Assembly (NCBI RefSeq): GCF_009727155.1
Contig: NZ_WNWM01000002.1
Span: 1 to 64,000 of the forward strand
Direction of reading: 5' to 3'
Source: Pseudoduganella dura
GTDB taxonomy: Bacteria > Pseudomonadota > Gammaproteobacteria > Burkholderiales > Burkholderiaceae_D
Length of the DNA stretch: 64,000 nucleotides
The notes beneath the pieces are model-generated. The model had not been told where the DNA came from. It was given only the letters and a program-made list of their open reading frames with translations, and did not search any database. Positions 36,231-44,402 of this stretch are shown one piece after another. Made by a program: the position numbers and the translations under genes. Within the stretch, counting starts at the first letter, position 1. Each line of letters opens with the position of its first letter.

Positions 36231-36773
36231 TCAGGGATTCGGCTTGGGCGGCGTGTCCGGCTTGCCCTGGCCTTTCGGGCCTTCGCCGCCTTTCGCCTTG
36301 CCATAGATGGACGGGCCTGCCACGATACCGCGCAGGCGGCGCGGCCCGTCCCCGCTGCCGAAGCGCTTTGACCTGGCAAGCAGGTCGCGGGCCAGCTGTT
36401 CGTATTGTTCCGCGCGGTTTTCCAGCGCACCGATGAAATCCGTGCCCATCAGCGCATCGAGGCGGCCGCCGTTGCGAGGCTCGATGTCGACGGCGCCTTG
36501 CGCGAGCATGCCCTGCAAATGCGCCAGCCATTGCAGGAGCGACACGTCGACCTTGCCGAGATCGAGCATCGCATCGGTCAGGTCGTGGTGATGGCGCACG
36601 GTGCTCAGCCGGATGTCCTCCAGGCGGTGGCGGAACTTGTCCAGCGCGCCGTATTCGGCGTCGGGGAGCCCGGCGCCGGCGATGTGCAGGCACAGGTCGA
36701 GATACTCCCACTCGGCCTGGACGAGTGCGAACCCGTGCAGGTACTCCCTGATGAAACCATAGCGGCTTTCCAT
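36231..36773 (-). CDS. Helical protein of unknown function, operon partner of the membrane protein
   Basis: The 180-residue protein is helix-rich with aromatic/charged residues (YGFIREYLHGFALVQAEWEY, FRHRLEDIRLSTVRHHHDLT) and ends in a low-complexity Gly/Pro/Lys tail (GEGPKGQGKPDTPPKP). There is no signal peptide or membrane segment. GAGGAGATGCC is a strong ribosome binding site. No family recognised. It begins the operon that continues into the four-helix membrane protein and is probably its regulator, adaptor or assembly partner. Confidence 0.7.
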   Translation of the reverse strand: MESRYGFIREYLHGFALVQAEWEYLDLCLHIAGAGLPDAEYGALDKFRHRLEDIRLSTVRHHHDLTDAMLDLGKVDVSLLQWLAHLQGMLAQGAVDIEPRNGGRLDALMGTDFIGALENRAEQYEQLARDLLARSKRFGSGDGPRRLRGIVAGPSIYGKAKGGEGPKGQGKPDTPPKPNP

Positions 36774-36989
36774 GGCATCTCCTCGCCTTGCGCCCGACAT
36801 TGCTGCTGCCCGACAATACGGTTCCGACCGGAAGCCGGGCCGACGGCAGCATGCCCCGGAATGCGGATGATTCCACGATACAGGAAGCCGGGACCGTTGT
36901 AACTGCCCGTCGCCCCGGAACAACATCCAGGCACGGGCCTGCCATCGGCAACGCGTGCCCGACGTCGAATCCCGCGAGCCGCCGGCCGG

Positions 36990-37919
36990 TCAGGCGTCGA
37001 TGATTTCCATGCACTTCCGGATGCTGCGGAACTTGTCCTGTCCCGGCGCCGGCGTCCATTCATGGCTGATGAAGCCCCCGTAACCGAGTTCGGCGATCGC
37101 TTCGGCAATGAAGCGGTAATTCAGCTCCTGGGTTTCGTCGATCTCGTGCCGGCCGGGCACGCCGCCGGTATGAAAATGGCCGATCCAGCGGATGTTCTTG
37201 CGTATGAAGTGAACGATATTTCCATCCATCAGTTGCGCGTGATAGAGATCCATCAGCAGCTTCACATGGGGCGAGTCAAGCTGCCGGACGATATCGAGGC
37301 CCCACGCCAGATGGTCGAACATGCTGCCCGGCGGCTCGGGCGGCCCGCCCGGAAAGCCCGAGTTGATATTTTCCAGCACCAGGGTGACGCCCCGCGATTG
37401 GGCATGCGTGCGAATCTGCTCGAGAAACCGGATCGCGTTTCGTTTGCCCTCGTCGTACCCGAGCGCTGCCCGCGTGCCGCAGGTAACGATGATGTTCGGA
37501 ATGCCGTTTTCCGCCGCCGCATCGATGCGGTCGCGCAGCGCCGCGGCGAAGGCGCCGCCGGTATCGGGCACCGCGATCGCATTCCAGCCCGGCGGGCCGT
37601 CCGGCGCTCGGCCCGGAGTCGAAATGCCGCCACCGAAATCCACGCGCAGGACGGGAACCGCCAGGCCGTGTTTCTTCACCACTGGCCAATCGGCAGGATT
37701 GCTGACGAAATCCAGGCCGCGGATACCGAGCGCCACCGCCATGCGGCAAGTCTCCTCGATAGTGCCCTCGAACAGATGTGGCGTCAGCCCCTGCTTCAAC
37801 CGCCCCTTCAACGGCGGCAACCGTGGATACCGCCCGGCTTCGGCGCGCGCCCCGGCCTGCGGCGCGATGACCATGCCGCCCAGCGCGGCCATCGATGCCA
37901 GTAGAACACGGCGCTTCAT
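36990..37919 (-). CDS. Xylose-isomerase-like TIM-barrel protein with export signal
   Basis: A 309-residue sugar phosphate isomerase/epimerase-family protein with an N-terminal signal (MKRRVLLASMAALGGM, then IAPQAGARA), which is unusual for the fold and suggests periplasmic action. Metal-site motifs of the barrel are visible: VLENINSG (Glu), MDLYHAQLMDG (Asp/His), IGHFHTGGVPGRHEID (His) and ISHEWTP (Glu). The start at 37919 has only a weak GGA site; an ATG 18 bases upstream is possible. It lies 95 bp downstream of a TonB receptor on the same strand. In this island it could act as a lyase or isomerase on a 3-keto glycoside or related sugar. Confidence 0.88.
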   Translation of the reverse strand: MKRRVLLASMAALGGMVIAPQAGARAEAGRYPRLPPLKGRLKQGLTPHLFEGTIEETCRMAVALGIRGLDFVSNPADWPVVKKHGLAVPVLRVDFGGGISTPGRAPDGPPGWNAIAVPDTGGAFAAALRDRIDAAAENGIPNIIVTCGTRAALGYDEGKRNAIRFLEQIRTHAQSRGVTLVLENINSGFPGGPPEPPGSMFDHLAWGLDIVRQLDSPHVKLLMDLYHAQLMDGNIVHFIRKNIRWIGHFHTGGVPGRHEIDETQELNYRFIAEAIAELGYGGFISHEWTPAPGQDKFRSIRKCMEIIDA

Positions 37920-38014
37920 GGCGTTCCGGAGCGCCATGCCCGGGCTATCCGGCGATGATCGTCGTTGCCGCAACTGCTCGAATGCTGCATGGTCGTTTCC
38001 TTGAAGCTGGTCGT

Positions 38015-40231
38015 TCAGAAATTGTAGGCGGCCCGCACACCATACGTGCGCGGATCGTTCAGGAAGAACGAGCCCGGCACGCGGCTCTCGATCTTGACCG
38101 TGTCCTCGATGTTCTTGACGAACAGCTGCACGTTCCACCTGCCGTCCGGGTTCGCGTAGCCCACCGACGCGTCCGACTTCCAGTACGACGGCTGGCGATA
38201 GCGGATGCCCTCGACCGGATCGCTGATGTAGTACGACGTGGAGTGGCGCGTGCCGGCCGTGGCCGTGATCTCGCCGCCGTTGCCCAGCGTGAAGTGGTGC
38301 GTATAGCCCAGGCTGATCGTCGACGTTGGCGCACGGTCCAGTTTCTGGCCCGAGAAGTCGATCGTGGCGGTCGGGTGGTAGTTCTTGAACTTCGCGTCGG
38401 TGAACGCCAGGCTGGCGCGCAGCATGCCGTCCTCCAGCACCTTGACCTTGCCTTCGAGCTCGGCGCCGTCGACCTCGGAGTTGGCGGCGTTCGCCGTGAA
38501 CGAATGGCACGAGGCCGGATCATTGGTGCGGCAGGTGGTCGTGGTCAGCTGCTGGTCTTCATAGGCGTAGTGGAACACGTTGCCCGACACCTGCAGCATG
38601 TTGCCGAAGAAGCGGCCCTTGATGCCGGCCTCGTAGGCCTTGAGCGTTTCGGGCCGGTACACGCCCGTATCCCGTTCGGCGTTGAAGCCGCCGGCCTTGT
38701 AGCCGGTCGAGATGCTGCCGTATACCATCACGTTCGAACGCAGGTCGTGATCGAGGCCGATCTTCCAGCTGGTGTTATTGAAGCGCACGTCCTCCGTGTA
38801 AGCCTTCGAGCTGCGGGTGGCGGGCGCCACCGCCGCCTCGCCGCTGAGCGGATCGTCGCCGGACTTGCGGTCGCGCGTGCGTCGCACGCCGAGCGTGAGA
38901 CGGGTATCGTCGCGCAACGCATACGTCGCCTGCCCGAATGCGGCGGTGGACTTGTTGTTCAGCGTGGCCCGGAACGGCAGCACGATGTTGAACTGGCCGA
39001 ACGGCGCCGTAACATAGGTGGTGTACGCGGCCTCGCGGAAGATGTCCTCGTCGAACGTGTAGACGCCGGCCACCCAGCGCAGCGGGCCCGTGCCCGTGGA
39101 GTTCAGGCGCAGCTCGTGCGAGACGGCGTCGCTGTCGCCCCTGTTCAGGGTGGTGAACGGGAAGCCGAAGTACACGCCGTTGTTCAGCTGGTCGAGTTTC
39201 AGCCGCATCCTGGCCAGCTGGTAGGTGAGATCGACGGCGCCCAGGCGCGTCTTGAATTCGCCGCGCAGCGACGTGGCCTCGTTGTCGCGGTGCGATCCGG
39301 CATCCTGCTTGAATGCCCAGGCCGCGGTGCGCTGCACGTCCTTGCCCAGGTCGACATAGACCGGATCCTTGATGTGGTTGCCGGTGCCGGCCGGCGAGAA
39401 CGGCAATGTGCCGACCAGCTCGCCGGTGAAGAAGTTCGTGATCGGCACCGGCGACGATGCGCCGCCGCCGATCCTGTTCTTTTCCGCGGTGAGCAGCAGG
39501 CTGGTGTCCTTGCCGAAGTTGCCCAGCAGGTGCAGGCGCGCCGACTTGTCGTCCTGGCTTTCCAGTTCGATCGTGTTCGGGCCGGCGTTGTAGTAGGTGT
39601 CATGCTTGTTGGTGTTGACGGCCGCGCGCATCGCCCAGTTGTCGCCGATCGGCACGTTCAGCATCGCATCGACACGGCGCGTGCTGTAGTTGCCCAGCTC
39701 CACGCCGACTTTGCCTTCGAGCTTACTGGTGGGCTTGTTGGTGATCAGGTTGATCGCGCCGGCGGTGGCGTTGCGGCCGTACAGCGTGCCCTGGGGCCCG
39801 CGCAGCACCTCGATGCGGTCCAGGTCGAAAAACGCGGCGGCCTGCGCCTCGTAGCGGGGAATATAAGCGCCGTCGACATGGAAGGCGGCCGACGGATCGC
39901 CCTTTTCCGTCATGTCCAGGCTGGTCACGCCGCGGATCGATACCTGCAGCATGCCGCTTTCCTGGGCGATTTCCACGTTGGGCAGCGTTTCGGCGAGTGC
40001 GCGGGGATCGTTCGTGCCGGCGTTCTTCAAGTCCTCGCCGGACATCACGGACAACGCCAGCGGCGTCTTGCTGGCCGGCTGCGCCACTTTCTGTGCCGTG
40101 ATGATCACTTCGGCGATGCCGCCGCTGCCCTGGTTCGGGTCGGTGGCCTGCGCCATCGCGAGGGTGGCGCCGGACAGGCACCCGGCGGCGCACAGCGCGT
40201 GGGTGATCGAGCTCAGTTTCGGATGTTTCAT
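38015..40231 (-). CDS. TonB-dependent receptor of the glycoside island
   Basis: The 738-residue receptor has a signal peptide (ending LAMAQA), a plug with EVIITAQKVAQPASKTPLALSVMSGEDL, IRGVTSLDM and RIEVLRGPQGTLYGRNATAGAINLIT, and a barrel ending VRAAYNF. It belongs to the FecA/iron-complex-like branch often found with aromatic glycoside or polyphenol clusters, and is distinct from the Caulobacter-type receptors at 21711 and 63358. The gene is followed by the exported TIM-barrel gene and preceded 230 bp upstream by the deglycosidase subunit genes. It probably imports the glycoside substrate. Confidence 0.93.
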   Translation of the reverse strand: MKHPKLSSITHALCAAGCLSGATLAMAQATDPNQGSGGIAEVIITAQKVAQPASKTPLALSVMSGEDLKNAGTNDPRALAETLPNVEIAQESGMLQVSIRGVTSLDMTEKGDPSAAFHVDGAYIPRYEAQAAAFFDLDRIEVLRGPQGTLYGRNATAGAINLITNKPTSKLEGKVGVELGNYSTRRVDAMLNVPIGDNWAMRAAVNTNKHDTYYNAGPNTIELESQDDKSARLHLLGNFGKDTSLLLTAEKNRIGGGASSPVPITNFFTGELVGTLPFSPAGTGNHIKDPVYVDLGKDVQRTAAWAFKQDAGSHRDNEATSLRGEFKTRLGAVDLTYQLARMRLKLDQLNNGVYFGFPFTTLNRGDSDAVSHELRLNSTGTGPLRWVAGVYTFDEDIFREAAYTTYVTAPFGQFNIVLPFRATLNNKSTAAFGQATYALRDDTRLTLGVRRTRDRKSGDDPLSGEAAVAPATRSSKAYTEDVRFNNTSWKIGLDHDLRSNVMVYGSISTGYKAGGFNAERDTGVYRPETLKAYEAGIKGRFFGNMLQVSGNVFHYAYEDQQLTTTTCRTNDPASCHSFTANAANSEVDGAELEGKVKVLEDGMLRASLAFTDAKFKNYHPTATIDFSGQKLDRAPTSTISLGYTHHFTLGNGGEITATAGTRHSTSYYISDPVEGIRYRQPSYWKSDASVGYANPDGRWNVQLFVKNIEDTVKIESRVPGSFFLNDPRTYGVRAAYNF

Positions 40232-40461
40232 TCGCGTCTCCTGGTCATTACGGCAATCTTGCGTGTGCCGTTCGGTGTGTTGGTTCGGAAATGATAGATA
40301 CTAAGTTCGCAATGCGGGCGGCCTGCCGGCGGTGATTGTTTGCATGGCTGGCATCGATGCGATGGATACCGGCCGGCCCGCGACAAGGCGTGACGAGGCG
40401 GCCGCCCGGGCGCGGCACCGGCGCAAACAACCCGGGCCGACTGCCCGCCGCCGCTCAGCGG

Positions 40462-40839
40462 CTATACCGCCGCATCGATCGTGCAGCTGGTGACGGGGCT
40501 CCACGGCAGATACGAGATGCGCAGCTGCACGGCCGCCGTGACCCGGTGGCTGCCCGGCGCCAGTCCCCCGGGCTGCAGCACGGAGATCTCGGCCACTTCG
40601 CCGAACTCCCACCGTTCCACGTATTCGGTTTCGAGCTGTTCGAGCGTGAAGGTCCTGCCGCGTACGGTGAAGCGCACGTGCTCGCGCGGCACCTTGTCGC
40701 CGTCGACGGTGAGCGCCACGTCCTCCACGGCCGAGAGGATCTGGCCGCGGTAGTAAGGCAGGCGCGCGCCCAGTCGCCAGCCGGAGCCGTCTTCCGCATT
40801 GCGCACGCTGCCTGGAAAGATGATGTGTTGGTCGTACAT
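40462..40839 (-). CDS. C-glycoside deglycosidase beta subunit (DUF6379)
   Basis: A 125-residue all-beta protein. The opening MYDQHIIFPGSVRNAEDGSG, the middle VPREHVRFTVRGRTFTLEQL and the ending VTAAVQLRISYLPW match the small subunit of C-glycoside deglycosidases (DgpB/CarC type, DUF6379). In characterised enzymes this subunit pairs with a TIM-barrel subunit to break the C-C bond of 3-keto-C-glycosides. AGGAGCCACC precedes the ATG. The start is 16 bp after the stop of the TIM-barrel gene, as expected for the two-subunit enzyme. Confidence 0.85.
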   Translation of the reverse strand: MYDQHIIFPGSVRNAEDGSGWRLGARLPYYRGQILSAVEDVALTVDGDKVPREHVRFTVRGRTFTLEQLETEYVERWEFGEVAEISVLQPGGLAPGSHRVTAAVQLRISYLPWSPVTSCTIDAAV

Positions 40840-40855
40840 GGTGGCTCCTGTTTGT

Positions 40856-41845
40856 TTAGACTTCGCCCAGCAGGCGCTTGAACATTTCCTGCTGCCGCCG
40901 CACCTGCTCGCGGCCATCCACCTCGAATGCATCCTCGATGTGGCGCTGGCCCTCGTATTCGCTGGACAGGTGGCCGTCATAGCCGCCCTCGATCAGCACG
41001 GGAATGATTTCCTCGTACGGAATTGCCGGTTCGCGGCCGCTGTCGTCGATCTCGTAGAACTTGGCATGGATGTTGAAGATCCACGGCATGAACTCGAGCA
41101 TGCGGCGCGGATTGCTCCAGATGTTGTGGCGCAGCGTTTCGGCCATCTGCAGGTCCACGGCATTGCCGCCCAGCTTGCGCACATCCATCAGCACGTAGTC
41201 CGGCAGCACGCGCGCCGCATGTGCTTCCAGGATGAATTCCACGATTTTCGACGTGGCGCCCAGGCGCAGGAAGCGGTCCCGGAACACGGGCGGGTAGTTT
41301 TTCGTGTACATGCCCATGTCCGGCACGTAGCCCACGTGATCGGAGCCGGTGGCGCGCGTCAGCTCCGTGTAGCGCAGGATCCACGGGTGGTCGAAGTGGA
41401 ACGGCGAATGCACCTCGATGCCCATGCGCACGTCGAGTTCCTCGGCCAGCGGCACGCAGGCCACCACCACTTCCGGCGGCGTGTTGACGATCACGCGGAC
41501 GTTGCGGCAGCCCAGGCGTTTCGCGAAGCGCAGGTCGCGCTGCAGCGACGCCACCATCTCGCCGAAGTTCAGCTTGCGGTCCTTGTAGAGTTTCACGTCG
41601 AGGAACATGTCGTGGCACTGCGCATAGGCGCCGTGGCGTTCGAGCGAAGCGAACCAGCCGGCGATCTGTTCCTCGGGAACGTCCGGAAAGCCGGTGAAGG
41701 ATTGTTCGCTGACGACCTCGATGCCGCGCGCGCCGAGGCCGGCGGCATGGGCGACGCAGTCGTCGAGGGTCATCTTGCGCAGGAAGGTCTCGTACTGGTA
41801 GCTGTACAGGGAGACGCCGCGCCGGATGTTATGGGGTTTGGTCAT
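40856..41845 (-). CDS. C-glycoside deglycosidase alpha subunit (TIM barrel)
   Basis: The 329-residue xylose-isomerase-like barrel begins NIRRGVSLYSYQYETFLRKM, typical of the catalytic subunit of C-glycoside deglycosidases. Probable metal ligands and catalytic residues lie in GIEVHSPFHFDHPW (Glu/His), YVPDMGMYTKN (Asp), IFNIHAKFYEID (His) and SSEYEGQRH (Glu). It should act with the DUF6379 subunit encoded next on 3-keto glycosides, releasing the aglycone by a Mn2+-dependent elimination-type reaction. AAGGACCCACC precedes the ATG. The assignment rests on the pairing with DUF6379 as much as on the barrel itself. Confidence 0.85.
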   Translation of the reverse strand: MTKPHNIRRGVSLYSYQYETFLRKMTLDDCVAHAAGLGARGIEVVSEQSFTGFPDVPEEQIAGWFASLERHGAYAQCHDMFLDVKLYKDRKLNFGEMVASLQRDLRFAKRLGCRNVRVIVNTPPEVVVACVPLAEELDVRMGIEVHSPFHFDHPWILRYTELTRATGSDHVGYVPDMGMYTKNYPPVFRDRFLRLGATSKIVEFILEAHAARVLPDYVLMDVRKLGGNAVDLQMAETLRHNIWSNPRRMLEFMPWIFNIHAKFYEIDDSGREPAIPYEEIIPVLIEGGYDGHLSSEYEGQRHIEDAFEVDGREQVRRQQEMFKRLLGEV

Positions 41846-41924
41846 GGTGGGTCCTTGGTTGAATTTGGGATGCAGGGGTCCCTGGCCCTGGCATCGGGCC
41901 ATTGGTGGTTTGCACTGGAAAACC

Positions 41925-41958
41925 GGTGTCCGACACCGAAGGGCCGGTGTCCGACACC
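41925..41958. repeat. Tandem pair of GGTGTCCGACACC dyads
   Basis: Two identical 13-bp near-palindromes (41925-41937 and 41946-41958) 21 bp apart in the gap between a transporter and the deglycosidase operon. A second pair lies at 55331-55363 and a variant at 51438-51448. They look like dispersed intergenic repeats. Confidence 0.75.
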
Positions 41959-41999
41959 AGATGCTCAGACGTTTCCGGTAACTCCGGCGTCGCAGGCGT

Positions 42000-43214
42000 T
42001 CAGGAGAACGCTCCGGAGGGCGCGGGCGGCCGCCGCAGCCGCAGCAGGCACGCGCCCAGCGCGAACACGCCGGCGACGATGCCGAAGGCGAGGAAGGCGC
42101 CCTGCAGGTCGCCGACCCAGCCGCGCATCACGCTGACGACGGCGGGCGACAGGAACTGCGCCACGAAGAACGAGCTGGCCCACCAGCCCATGCCGCGGCC
42201 GCGGTGTTCGAACGAGAACTTGCTCTGGGTCCAGGCGATCAGCGCCGGCACGATGATGCCGTTGGCCAGTTGCTGCACGAAGGCGAACGCCAGCGCCACC
42301 TTGTAGTCCGGCGCCAGGCCGATGCCGCCCAGGCCGATCGCGTAGCACAGGAACACGAGGAAGATCTGCGCGCCGGCGCCGTAACGCGTGGTCAGCTTGA
42401 AGACCACCGCGCCGATCGGCACGCCGATGCTGGGGATCGCCATCCACAGGCCGATCGACTTCGGATCGCCGACCCCCATTTCCTTGAGCAGCAGCGAGAA
42501 GTTGATCACTTGGACGTAGTAAATGGTGGACAGCACCACGGTCACGCCGCAGACCATCAGCGCCACGGCGTATGGGAACGGCGTGCCGGGAGCCGCGTTT
42601 TCCGCCTTGCCGGCGCGCCGCCCGCGCGCCTCCGGCTCGAACAGGAACGCCAGGCTGGCGAGGAAGATCGGGATCGCCACCCCATACACGAGGAACGGGT
42701 ATTGCCAGCCCTGCGCGGCAAGGAAGCCGGAACACGCGATCGTCAGCGTGCCCAGCATCGAGCCCACCACGCCCTGGATCATCAACCAGCGGTGCCGCGC
42801 CTGTTCCTCGTAGTAGTCGGCCAGCAGCGTGTTCACCACGGTGAGCACGCCCGCCTCGCCGATGCCGATCACGAAGCGCCCGGCCACCACGGCCCAGAAA
42901 TCGTCGATCAGGAACGGCAGCAGGCCGCCGCAGCCATAAAGCGCCATCGACCAGAGCAGCAGCCTGCGGCGGCCGAAGCGGTCGGCGATCGCGCCGGCCG
43001 CCGGGGCGAACAGCGCGATGCATGCGCTCGGCGCCGTGATCAGCAGCGGCACCATCAGCTTCGCATTGGGCACGTCGTGGAAATGCGCCAGCAGCGTCGG
43101 CAAGGTGGGGGCGAGAGCGATGATCGCCATCACCGGCAGGAAGCCGGAGAACACGAGTATCCACCCCTGGCGCCAGTCGGCCTGGCGTGCTGCTTGAGAA
43201 CCGTTGCGATGCAT
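42000..43214 (-). CDS. MFS transporter (sugar/aromatic-acid porter-like)
   Basis: A 404-residue, 12-helix major facilitator protein. The signature between helices 2 and 3 reads GAIADRFGRRRLLLWSM, and helix 4-5 contains GRFVIGIGEAGVLTVVNTLLADYYEEQARHRW. A central cytoplasmic loop follows (FEPEARGRRAGKAENAAPG). It is paralogous to the transporter at 48108-49331. CAGGAGACAAACG precedes the ATG. A dyad promoter element lies about 55 bp upstream and is shared with other operons of the island, so it probably carries the island's glycoside or a breakdown product across the inner membrane. Confidence 0.9.
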   Translation of the reverse strand: MHRNGSQAARQADWRQGWILVFSGFLPVMAIIALAPTLPTLLAHFHDVPNAKLMVPLLITAPSACIALFAPAAGAIADRFGRRRLLLWSMALYGCGGLLPFLIDDFWAVVAGRFVIGIGEAGVLTVVNTLLADYYEEQARHRWLMIQGVVGSMLGTLTIACSGFLAAQGWQYPFLVYGVAIPIFLASLAFLFEPEARGRRAGKAENAAPGTPFPYAVALMVCGVTVVLSTIYYVQVINFSLLLKEMGVGDPKSIGLWMAIPSIGVPIGAVVFKLTTRYGAGAQIFLVFLCYAIGLGGIGLAPDYKVALAFAFVQQLANGIIVPALIAWTQSKFSFEHRGRGMGWWASSFFVAQFLSPAVVSVMRGWVGDLQGAFLAFGIVAGVFALGACLLRLRRPPAPSGAFS

Positions 43215-43268
43215 CGTTTGTCTCCTGGATTGGTGTGCGGCTCTGCGGCCGTTTGATCTGGTTAAAAA

Positions 43269-43286
43269 TCAGAATTCGAATTATGA
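43269..43286. promoter_or_regulatory. Island dyad promoter/operator, copy A
   Basis: TCAGAATTCGAATTATGA is near-palindromic (one mismatched pair) and lies between the divergent MFS and LysR genes. Read on the minus strand it begins with a -10-like CATAAT. Related copies lie at 51345, 54641 and 59006. Confidence 0.6.
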
Positions 43287-43447
43287 TATCGCTTCCCGGC
43301 GGCTTTTCCCACCAAAAAATTTATCCATGCCACCGGATTGTATGGATAGCACGTATCCAAAACTTGAATACGACGGGAGGGCCGCCGACCGGCGTCGTTT
43401 TCGCTATATTCGAACCGCTTTTTCCACCAACCGCGCATGGAGATGCA

Positions 43448-44356
43448 ATGCGTTTCAACAAGCTCGACCTGAACCTGCTGGTGATCCTGAATGCGCTGCT
43501 TACTGAGCGCAATATCACGCACGCGGCGGAAAAAGTCTTCCTGAGCCAGTCGGCCACCAGCAGCGCGCTGGCGCGTCTGCGCGCCTACTTCAACGATGAA
43601 CTGCTGGTGGCCGCCGGCCGCCAGATGATGCTCACGCCCCGGGCCCGGGAGCTGGTCGAACCGGTGCGCGAGGTACTGATGCGCATCGACACGACGATCG
43701 CAGCCCAGCCGCAGTTCGAGCCCGCCACCGAGACCCGCGCGGTCACGCTGCTGGTCTCGGACTACACGACCGCGGTGCTGGTGCCGCCGCTGCTGGAGGC
43801 GCTGTACCGTGAAGCCCCGGGCATGCGTATCCACCTGCGCGAGCAGCACGACAAGCCGGCCGACTCGCTGGAACGGGGCGACGCCGATTTTCTCGTGATC
43901 CCGTCGCAGTACCTGTCGAAGGACCATCCTTCGGCGGCCCTGTTCGAGGACGATTACCTGTGCGTGACCTGGGAAGGCAACAGCCGCGTGCGCGACCGCC
44001 TGACCTTCGACGACTACCTGGCCTGCGGCCACGTGACCGCCGCGTTCAGGAGCGGCAATCCGCTGTCCACGTTCGACGGCTGGTTCATGGAAAGCTTCGA
44101 CGTGAAGCGCCGCGTCGAGATCACCGCGCCGACCCTGACCGCCCTGCCCTCGCTGGTGGTCGGCACCGATCGCATCGCCACGGTGCACCGGCGCATCGCG
44201 CTGCAGGCGCAGAAGACCTTGCCGATCCGCGTATGGGAACCGCCGCCCCGCATTCCGCGCCTCGTGCAGATGCTGCAGTGGCACAAGCACCGCCACAACG
44301 ATCCGGCGATCCGCTGGCTGCGTGAACGGATCGTGAGCGTTGCCGCCACCGTTTGA
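43448..44356 (+). CDS. LysR-family regulator, NodD-like subgroup
   Basis: The 302-residue protein starts MRFNKLDLNLLVILNALLTERNITHAAEKVFLSQSATSSALARLRAYFND, the N-terminal pattern of NodD/LinR-type LysR regulators that respond to flavonoids or other aromatics. The effector domain is visible (VTLLVSDYTTAVLVPPLLEAL, GDADFLVIP). GGAGATGCA precedes the ATG, and the frame upstream lacks coding character. It is divergent from an MFS gene across the dyad at 43269-43286 and is followed by a DHA2 exporter gene. It is a leading candidate for control of the island. Confidence 0.92.
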   Translation: MRFNKLDLNLLVILNALLTERNITHAAEKVFLSQSATSSALARLRAYFNDELLVAAGRQMMLTPRARELVEPVREVLMRIDTTIAAQPQFEPATETRAVTLLVSDYTTAVLVPPLLEALYREAPGMRIHLREQHDKPADSLERGDADFLVIPSQYLSKDHPSAALFEDDYLCVTWEGNSRVRDRLTFDDYLACGHVTAAFRSGNPLSTFDGWFMESFDVKRRVEITAPTLTALPSLVVGTDRIATVHRRIALQAQKTLPIRVWEPPPRIPRLVQMLQWHKHRHNDPAIRWLRERIVSVAATV

Positions 44357-44402
44357 CACCACCCCGCGCCGGCAACGGCGTTGAACCAACCTGGAACATG
44401 CA

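Noticed and set aside
37895..40294. 799-codon plus-strand frame over the island TonB receptor
   Set aside because: Antisense of a receptor gene with clear plug and barrel motifs; no start signal.
40285..40312. Possible fifth copy of the island dyad element upstream of the island TonB receptor
   Set aside because: TTCGGAAATGATAGAT resembles one half of the element, but the dyad is lost and the spacing is shifted, so it was not counted.
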